A DNA stretch of 25,359 nt from Silene noctiflora (taxonomy: Eukaryota; Streptophyta; Magnoliopsida; Caryophyllales; Caryophyllaceae). The position numbers and the translations under genes were made by a program. This document shows positions 19,048 to 25,359 of the stretch, in pieces; positions within the stretch are counted from its first letter, which is position 1, and each line of letters opens with the position of its first letter. Under the pieces are notes generated by a model. The model had not been told where the DNA came from. It saw nothing but the letters and a program-made list of their open reading frames with translations, and searched no databases. The stretch is taken from positions 7,923 through 33,281 of the forward strand of contig VHZZ01017148.1 in assembly GCA_009801015.1 (NCBI GenBank), in the 5' to 3' direction.

Positions 19048-20186
19048 TGTTGAGCCTAATATGTTGATGATGACAAGTCCTCCATTCTTATGTTCCCTTT
19101 TCACTAATGGTATATGTTAGATATGGTATGACCGGTTGACAAGGACATCATTCATGAATGGAAGAAGGTTGATGCATTGGTTCAAGTCTTGGTCCTTGTA
19201 TAGTCAAATGTAAGGGTATAATTCTTAAGCTCACTTGATCATGTTCTGAACAGTCTTTAAGACTGTCTGGTTCTGAATGGTTCACAAAAACGTGTCTGAA
19301 ATCGTGTTAATCGTTATTTTCGCAAATGAGATTTCGAGAATATATTTTCTACAATATATTTTTGATTGAAATTTTCTAGATATAAGAAACCTTCTGATTT
19401 TATGGAAAAATATCTTTGAAATTGGTTGAGAATTTGCCTTACAAAAGAAGTCAAATATCTTATGGTTTATATTATTCAAAGATATTATTTGGTATTATCT
19501 TTTTACCTAAATTAGAGAAGTTGTTATACAACAATATTCTCTATATATTGCATAAGAATTCTATCAGCAGGTTTTGAATGAAAAAAAAAAGATAGAGCTT
19601 GAATTTTCAGATTTGCAAACCGTTTTAACAAGTAACAAATCAGTTTTTTGCAAAATTCTCTTTGTGTCATTTTGAACCATTCTCAAGTGCTTAAGTCTTC
19701 ATAATCATAAGGTTAACTTGTTCTCCATCGTTCAAATTGTTGAACCATATAAGGAGACATATTGTGTTGTAATTTTTATTTTGTGAGAGAGTGTTTTTGG
19801 GGTACGGGGTTGTACTCGGGCTGCACGATCGGGTTGATCGCGGGGTTTTTCTTTGTAATCGAGTTTGTTTATAAAGAAAATATTAATAAGAGAGAGGGTG
19901 GACGTAGACCTTTAGAGAGTAGGTTGAACCACGTTAAAAATCTTGTGTCTCGTGCTTTCTTTCTTTTGTTTGCTTTTGTTCTTTTTTAGTTTCGTAATTT
20001 GTACTTCATGCATAAGACCCAAACAGTACAATACAATTCTGATTGTTTGAACAGTCACCGAGGATGTCCAATTTGCCTATTTATTGTTTCAGTATTGAAC
20101 GTTAACGTGTTTTTCACTTTAAAATTTTAAAAGGGTACTTAATTCACCCCCTCCCCCTCTTAAGTACCAGACCAATAAACTCAACA
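19048..20186 (+). mobile_element. 5' LTR of the Copia element (1139 bp)
   Basis: It starts TGTTGAG and ends CTCAACA, a perfect 7-bp inverted pair, and the primer-binding site follows after two bases. It contains the lineage signatures GGTGGACGTAG.CC, GAACCACGTTAAAA, and TTCACCCCCTCCCCCTCTTA near the 3' end. The 97-codon-or-smaller frames in it are not genes. Confidence 0.85.
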
Positions 20187-20188
20187 AT

Positions 20189-20200
20189 TGGTATCAGAGC
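20189..20200 (+). other. Primer-binding site (initiator tRNA-Met type)
   Basis: TGGTATCAGAGC is the common plant primer-binding sequence complementary to the 3' end of tRNA-Met. It sits two bases after the LTR end. Confidence 0.9.
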
Positions 20201-20264
20201 CTCGTGCTCTTGATTGCCTTACCGCAAAGAGTTTGATCTTTTTGAGATTATCTTTTTTTTTCCA

Positions 20265-21890
20265 ATGAATTCCAAATCTGTCAAATGTCCTGTCTTCGAT
20301 GGAACGGAATATGGTTGGTGGAAAAATCGTATGATGCATTTCATACAAGGAACTGATTATGAATGCTGGGTAGTCGTTCAAAATGGTCCCCTCGTTATCA
20401 CTACCACCGATACTAATGATGTTACTAGTGAAAAAGCATCAAAAGACCACACATCCGATGATTACAAAAAGGCGGAGAAGAACTCTAGGGCCATTTCACT
20501 CCTGCAATTCGGGATTGGCGAATCCGAAACAAGTCGCATTGCAGGATGTAAAACGGCCAAACAAATATGGATGTAAAACGGCCAAACAAATATGGGATAG
20601 TCTAGAACTAGCCCATGAGGGAACTGTGCAAGTAAAGAAACAACGTACTGACATCTTAATGCAACAATAAGAATCTTTCAAAATGCAAACAGATGAATCT
20701 ATTAAGAGTATGTCTTCACGCTTTTCCACATAACTAACGAACTTTCTAATCTTAGTAGAACTTTTGAAACTGAGGACATTGTCCGTCCGTAAAATTTTAA
20801 GAAGTCTAACAAAAAATGGCAAGCCAAGGTCACGGCCATTAAACAGGCCAAGGATTTAACCACTCTCACCTATGAAGCTTTAATGGGATCTATTATGGCA
20901 CACGAATTAATTCTTGAAAATGATGCTGATGAGAAACCGAAAGCTAAGGATTAGCCTTGAATGCCTTATCAAGTGACAATGAAAGTGATTTTGAGGAGGA
21001 AGTTGCCTTGCTACCCAAAAGAATTGCTAAAATCATTAGAAAGCAAAATCAAAGAAAGTTCGATAGTTATAAACCAAAAAACTTTGTTCCTTCATCGTCT
21101 TCATCACGTCCCATATCTAGAATGAGCTACTTTAAATGTGGTGAACGAGATCATCAGATCCATAATTGTCCTAAATGGGAAGAAGAAAAATTTAAGGACC
21201 GACGTGATAGATCTAAGCAATAGTACAAACGTGCAATGATCGTTGCTGTTTGAGGTGAGTCTGATTCAGAAGACGATAAACCACCTAACGACGAGAAAGA
21301 TGAGAAGTTGTGTCTTAGATGCTACAAACCAAGATCTCAACGAAAAAGGGATGAGGATACGCTTAGATGCCTCAGAGCTCACTCATAAGCCTCCGATAAC
21401 GAATCAGAAGATGAGGTAAATCTCTCTAATCTCAAAGTTAAATTAAGATCTTTATCTAAAGAGAAAAGTTTGATATTACTTGATGAGACTTTAGATACCA
21501 GTTATGAACAGAATAAGCGTCTTAGTGCTATGAAATCTTAAATAGAAAGTATAGCGGAGGAGAACATTGAGTTAAAACGTGATATGAGGAACATTAAAAA
21601 ACAAACAGTCGACCAGAGTGTTCACTTCGAACTTTCTTCTGAAAAAGAATCTCTTGTTAGCAAGATCCAGGTTTTAATTAAGGAACTAGATGAGATAAAG
21701 AAATTGCATGTTACTAGTTCAACCACTTATTCTGGAATTTGTTCGAAATTTGATAGACTTAGTGTTAATTATGACGCTCTCCTTAATAAGAATAAGAAAT
21801 TACTTGTGAAAGTTAGGAATTTGGAGACCGATTTGAGTAATGCCCGAAATGTTGCTGCTAAATGGGAAGGTAGTGACATCGTGCTACTCG
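20265..21890 (+). pseudogene. Copia gag pseudogene
   Basis: The frame starts at the ATG of 20265 with FDGTEYGWWKNRMMHFI, the DUF4219/UBN2 entry of plant Copia gag. It then breaks repeatedly. A 25-bp tandem duplication (20544-20568 and 20569-20593) shifts the frame. Stops lie at 20668 and 20731. A 4-bp duplication in GTCCGTCCGT near 20788 shifts the frame again before the block ILRSL.K.W.AKVTAIKQAKD (about 20800-20860), and further stops follow at about 20953. The zinc knuckle (about 21129-21170) keeps C-x4-H-x4-C but its first Cys has become Tyr. Downstream, 21584-21890 encodes a Lys/Glu/Leu-rich, coiled-coil-like segment, typical of the long gag of this lineage. The element can no longer make Gag. 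Confidence 0.85.
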
Positions 21891-21904
21891 AATCCGACAC
21901 AATT

Positions 21905-22312
21905 CCGTCTCATAAAACCGTCTCATCCTATACAAACCATGTAACAACTATCACAATACATCCTACACTATTATACAATATAACACCCCTTATTATTACC
22001 CACTAATTACCCATATTACACTTACTAATTACTAATTAATTACCCATAACAAAAACCCCCAAAAGTTAGGATTCATAAGAAATAGAAAATGGTGGATCTC
22101 AACTTACTAGGTGAAAAGAAGGATGAATAAGGTGAGAAATCCTCTAATCGAAGCTTGAATCCCATGAGAAGGTATTTGTGAGGGTTTTAAAGAGAAGGGT
22201 GGGGATTTGGAGTGATAAGGAAGAAGAATGAAAATGAATTAAGATAAGGTCCTAAAAATAGGTTTTATCGGGTATTGTACAGCTGCACTTGGTCAAGTGA
22301 CCGAGTCCACTC
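21905..22312 (-). mobile_element. Probable reverse-oriented Gypsy LTR fragment
   Basis: This stretch lies between the broken Copia gag and the next LTR. Read on the minus strand it resembles the early part of the Gypsy LTRs here in order and style: a palindrome ACTCGGTCACTTGACCAAGT, then ACCCGATAAAACC, a pyrimidine-rich stretch with CCCTCACAAATACC and CTTCGATTAGAGG, then a GTTATGGGTAATT segment. The match is by eye and loose, and the ends are not defined. Confidence 0.4.
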
Positions 22313-23650
22313 TGTAATACCACGGATTTCTGAGTATGGAGTACTCGGTTGAGTGAATGGTACTCGACCAAGTGTGTCATCGAGTGTTTTGAGTCAGGCT
22401 TCTGACTTAGGGGCACTCGACCGAGTATGGCATACTCGGTCGAGTATGTCAGGTACTCGACCGAGTGCCCGGTCTGGTATGTTATTATCGCGCGGTTTTG
22501 ATTAAAATGATTAGAGGAATATATTATACGTGTTAATTAGTTTCCAAATCATTTTCACAAAACTCAATGACGCTCTAAATCTCCTCTAATCATCTTCATC
22601 ATCTCCAAGCAGGGGTTGATCGATCGTGAGTCCTTGTATCTCGTTTTCTGTGTCGATTCCGTTGGTAAGTCTCTAGCGTTTTCTTAATCAGTTTATGGTT
22701 GTTAATTAGAGATGATGCAAACCCTAATTTGGGTTTGGTTGGGGGTAGAGATTGATTGTGTTGGTTGTGATTAGTATTATTTGATTACCATTGTTGTAGG
22801 TGATGATGCGGTACTCATTGTCTATTTTTATGATTGGCTGCGGTATAACGGATTGCGAAAAGATAGGGTTTCCCTACTCAGTTGGTTGCATAATTTATTA
22901 TAAGATAGTATCTGTGCTTGATTGATGGTAATATGATTATGATTGTGGATTGTGATTATTGTGTTTGGTTATTGGATGTTGTTGTGGAGCCATTTTCGGG
23001 TGATGGTTCCAACCCCATGTTTGCCTCTTGTGGCTCCTGTCACAAGGGGGATGTGCACATTAATGATCCGGGTTCGCTCCTTGCGATGAGCGGGGATTTT
23101 GGTGGTAAGGTTGCGGTCCTCACTGGTGGTGTGGATTACCTGTTGCGATGGGTAAACTGGCAGGGCTACACACCTTGGTGTGTAGTCGGTTACTGGTTAC
23201 TATGGAGTATGGAGGATGGATGTTATAGTTTGATTTGGATGTGTATTGGATTGTGTTATTATGATGTTATACTAGTTATGCAGTTGTCTGACCCCATTTT
23301 TGTTTTCAAAACCGTGGTGATCCATTTGGGGATGGTGAACGGTTGGCTTAGCAGGTAATGGCTGTTGATGTAGCTCGCGGGACATGGACGGGGCTGAGTC
23401 ACCACATATTTTGTAGTCTAGCTTCCGCTGAGTTTAGATACTTTCACTTCATAGCTTTGTTGTCACTTTTAGAGTTTTTAGACTTGTAATCTTTTGAGAC
23501 TTGTATTTTCATTTTCATTAAATTTATTTTATTTAAACTTGTTTCATTATGGTTACTATGATGCGTACTATCTCGGGAAACCGAGATGGTAACACCTTCA
23601 TACATTGGGGTAGTCCTTGTTAAGGTACTTTGGTGTATGGGGGTGTTACA
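22313..23650 (+). mobile_element. Ty3/Gypsy 5' LTR (1338 bp)
   Basis: It starts TGTAATAC, ends GTGTTACA, and is followed by a primer-binding site, which makes it a 5' LTR. It is the same family as the LTR at 1876-3003, with matching blocks around CACAAGGGGGATGTGCACAT and TGTTACA, but about 200 bp longer. A palindrome cluster lies near its start (22341-22468). The 146-codon frame at 22918-23358 lies wholly within the LTR and is not supported as a gene. Confidence 0.85.
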
Positions 23651-23653
23651 AAT

Positions 23654-23665
23654 TGGTATCAGAGC
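23654..23665 (+). other. Primer-binding site of the Gypsy element
   Basis: TGGTATCAGAGC lies four bases after the LTR end and matches the tRNA-Met-type site also used by the Copia element at 20189. Confidence 0.9.
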
Positions 23666-23717
23666 AACGATTTTGGAACCTAAAACCAATGAACAAAATG
23701 AACATAGGGCGTCTAAA

Positions 23718-24254
23718 TAAATTGAACCCGGGTAGGAGTTTTTTAGGGCTACCGCAAAGGCTTGAGAGACGTCCTAAGGCCACAAATTTTCCTTTACAAC
23801 TTTGAACCGGTCATTACGGGGGTGTCGTAGAATCGTTGTTTGTCTGTATGTCTTATAAGCATGTTGGATGAAATACGATGTGGATTGGATGAAAGTTGTT
23901 TGGAGTATATTATCAATGTGTTGGAGATGTTTGAGCATGGATCAGTGTTATTGTTTGGTTTTGCATTTAGTAACATGTGTTTAAGNTAAATTGAACCCGG
24001 GTAGGAGTTTTTTAGGGCTACCGCAAAGGCTTGAGAGACGTCCTAAGGCCACAAATTTTCCTTTACAACTTTGAACCGGTCATTACGGGGGTGTCGTAGA
24101 ATCGTTGTTTGTCTGTATGTCTTATAAGCATGTTGGATGAAATACGATGTGGATTGGATGAAAGTTGTTTGGAGTATATTATCAATGTGTTGGAGATGTT
24201 TGAGCATGGATCAGTGTTATTGTTTGGTTTTGCATTTAGTAACATGTGTTTAAG
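23718..24254. repeat. Exact 268-bp tandem duplication split by a single N
   Basis: Positions 23718-23985 and 23987-24254 appear identical base for base, with an N at 23986 exactly between them. This pattern is what two overlapping contig ends joined without merging would give, so the second copy is probably not real. It also explains why the same 60-residue minus-strand frame appears twice. Confidence 0.9.
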
Positions 24255-24308
24255 AGTACTTGGTATGCATATATGTGATGTTAAGGCATGGGGGTAGTTT
24301 GTTTTTGG

Positions 24309-24534
24309 CATGGCTCGACCGAGTGGGGCAACGACTCAACCAAGTACGGGGTACTCGACCGAGTGGGTAATATGTGTCTTTAGACAGTAGCTACTGGAAG
24401 TTCGTAACTCGATCGACTACGTCAGGTACTCGACTGAGTACATTTTTGTGTAATTTCTGCTCAGATCCTGGAGTTTTAGCACTCGATCGAGTGGCTCGTA
24501 CTTGACCGAGTATCTTCGGATACTTGACCGAGTA
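24309..24534. repeat. Array of about eight ACTCGACCGAGT-type palindromes
   Basis: Variants of the 12-bp palindrome ACTCGRYCGAGT (such as CTCGACCGAGT, ACTCGATCGAGT, ACTTGACCGAGT) occur roughly every 20-40 bp. Related clusters lie in the LTRs at 1909-1962 and 22341-22468. The spacing words differ, so only the palindrome is conserved. Confidence 0.8.
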
Positions 24535-24834
24535 CCTCTTTGGGCGGTTGTTGTTTTATTCTGAGTCGTAGGCTATGTGCTTAAGTTTGTCTTGGGTCTT
24601 AAATCATTCTTTTACATATGTGTTGGTCCTGATGCGTAAGTTACCGGATCCTATGGCCTGGAGAGTACCACCTTATGATGGGTATGGGTTTGATGGGGAG
24701 GACATGTGGTTATACGTGGTTGTGATGGATAGTGGAAAGAGGAAGTGAAGTTGATGAGTTTATTGAGGCGAAGAGCACAATTTGGGAGGTATGGTGAGTG
24801 ATATAGTCATGGGCTTGAGTAATGTAGTGATAAG

Positions 24835-25359
24835 TGTTGGGATTCATTAATCACAAAAAGACTTATATATCCAGAATATATAAAACTTTAATTTAGTCAT
24901 AAAATTAAATTGATCTTATGCATGCAAACAAAAGAATAAGAAGAAGAACATTTCTCTTACAATGAGTGTTTACGGAATTAGGGCACTAACAAGTTCTCCT
25001 TCTTGTTAGTTCTTGAGCTCTCCAACAATGGATGAACAAAGATTCAAGAATAGAATCTCTCCCAAGAGATTATACCCAAGATAACACTCCTAAAGTTTTA
25101 TTTATCTTGATCTAAAAACAAATAAAACTAACTTAATATTGACTCAAAATATTTTGATTATTGGCCTTGAGGTTTCGGTCAAGGGGCGTAATATTTGTGA
25201 GGTTTTTTCTCTTAAAGCTTTCACAAAGTTTTAGTAGATAGTTTTCTTACTCTAAGAAATTTGAAATGAAAAATGAATGAATAATTTTTAGTGGAAAATA
25301 CTCCACTAAAGAGGAGGGAAACCGGTGGCTAGGGGGCACCTCTTGGGTGACCAATGCAT
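24835..25359. mobile_element. Start of a further probable LTR element, cut by window end
   Basis: An abrupt change to a different sequence type occurs at TGTTGGGATTC (24835). The start TGTTGGG and the AT-rich text after it are in the style of plant Copia LTRs. No inverted end, primer site or target duplication is inside the window, so type and orientation are uncertain. Confidence 0.4.

Larger units (their letters stand above)
19048..21904 (+). mobile_element. Copia retrotransposon, SIRE/Maximus-like, 5' part only
   Basis: The element comprises an LTR, a tRNA-Met-type primer-binding site and a decayed gag. It stops inside gag at about 21890-21904, where unrelated repeat DNA begins, and no pol sequence or 3' LTR is present. 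The lineage is inferred from the roughly 1.1-kb LTR, the UBN2-type gag and the coiled-coil extension after the zinc knuckle. It lies upstream of, and points away from, the receptor kinase gene. Confidence 0.8.
23651..24834 (+). mobile_element. Gypsy element leader and possible degraded gag start
   Basis: It follows the 5' LTR and contains the primer-binding site, the 268-bp duplication around an N, and a palindrome array. From about 24633 a short frame reads MRKLPDPMAWRVPPYDGYGF and soon stops; it could be the beginning of a decayed gag but is not diagnostic. The region is cut off at 24835 by another repeat. Confidence 0.6.

Noticed and set aside
22918-23358. 146-codon plus-strand reading frame, one of the longest in the window
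   Set aside because: It lies entirely within the Gypsy LTR and matches, in diverged form, the other LTR at 2432-2638, where the frame is not kept. No protein-like conservation or known motif.
23794-24311. Two minus-strand frames encoding the same 60-residue peptide, as if a duplicated gene
   Set aside because: They come from the exact duplication around the N at 23986, in a retrotransposon leader, probably an assembly error.
1-25359. CRISPR array, tRNA or rRNA genes, bacterial-type operons
   Set aside because: None seen. The GGTATCAGAGC words are retrotransposon primer-binding sites, not tRNA genes, and the palindrome arrays lack regular repeat-spacer structure.

Overview
The window looks like plant nuclear DNA, from a eudicot. 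It holds one interrupted host gene with GT-AG introns, set among LTR retrotransposons of both the Copia and Gypsy types and several MITE-like elements. The species cannot be read from the sequence. A Caryophyllales host is only a weak impression from the repeat types.

The one host gene I could support lies on the minus strand from 15832 (ATG) to 5192 (stop). I assembled it by eye from 12 exons whose phases all match and whose introns all begin GT and end AG. It encodes an intact 619-residue LysM receptor-like kinase of the CERK1/LYK1 type. In order, the protein has a signal peptide, three LysM domains with the paired-cysteine pattern, one membrane helix, and a complete RD-type Ser/Thr kinase with all catalytic residues. 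Proteins of this family sit in the plasma membrane and sense chitin-type oligosaccharides for immunity, and in some plants for symbiosis. The kinase has a YAQ triplet just after its PPE motif, where Arabidopsis CERK1 has a different triplet. Two W-boxes lie about 100 bp upstream of the ATG and a perfect 26-bp tandem duplication lies about 280 bp upstream.

Layout. 1-3003: 3' part of a Ty3/Gypsy element (non-coding internal tail, purine tract, 3' LTR). 3054-3508: hAT-like MITE with an 8-bp target duplication. 3517-5191: intergenic. 5192-15832: the receptor kinase gene. Its intron 9 (3.5 kb) has been enlarged by a Copia-type solo LTR in antisense orientation, a foldback MITE and a local segmental duplication; intron 1 carries another MITE. 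15833-19047: promoter side and intergenic DNA, with an 833-bp terminal-inverted-repeat element (GC-rich core, 8-bp TSD) and a 220-bp MITE. 19048-21904: 5' LTR, primer-binding site and decayed gag of a SIRE/Maximus-like Copia element. 21905-22312: probable reverse-oriented LTR fragment. 22313-24834: 5' LTR, primer-binding site and leader of a Gypsy element of the same family as the one at 1-3003. 24835-end: start of another probable LTR, cut by the window edge.

No wholly new system was found. The observations most worth checking are the antisense solo LTR inside the kinase-encoding part of the gene, the retained YAQ motif, the palindrome-rich Gypsy LTRs and leader, the TIR element with a possible captured fragment, and an exact 268-bp duplication around a single N that is probably an assembly error.
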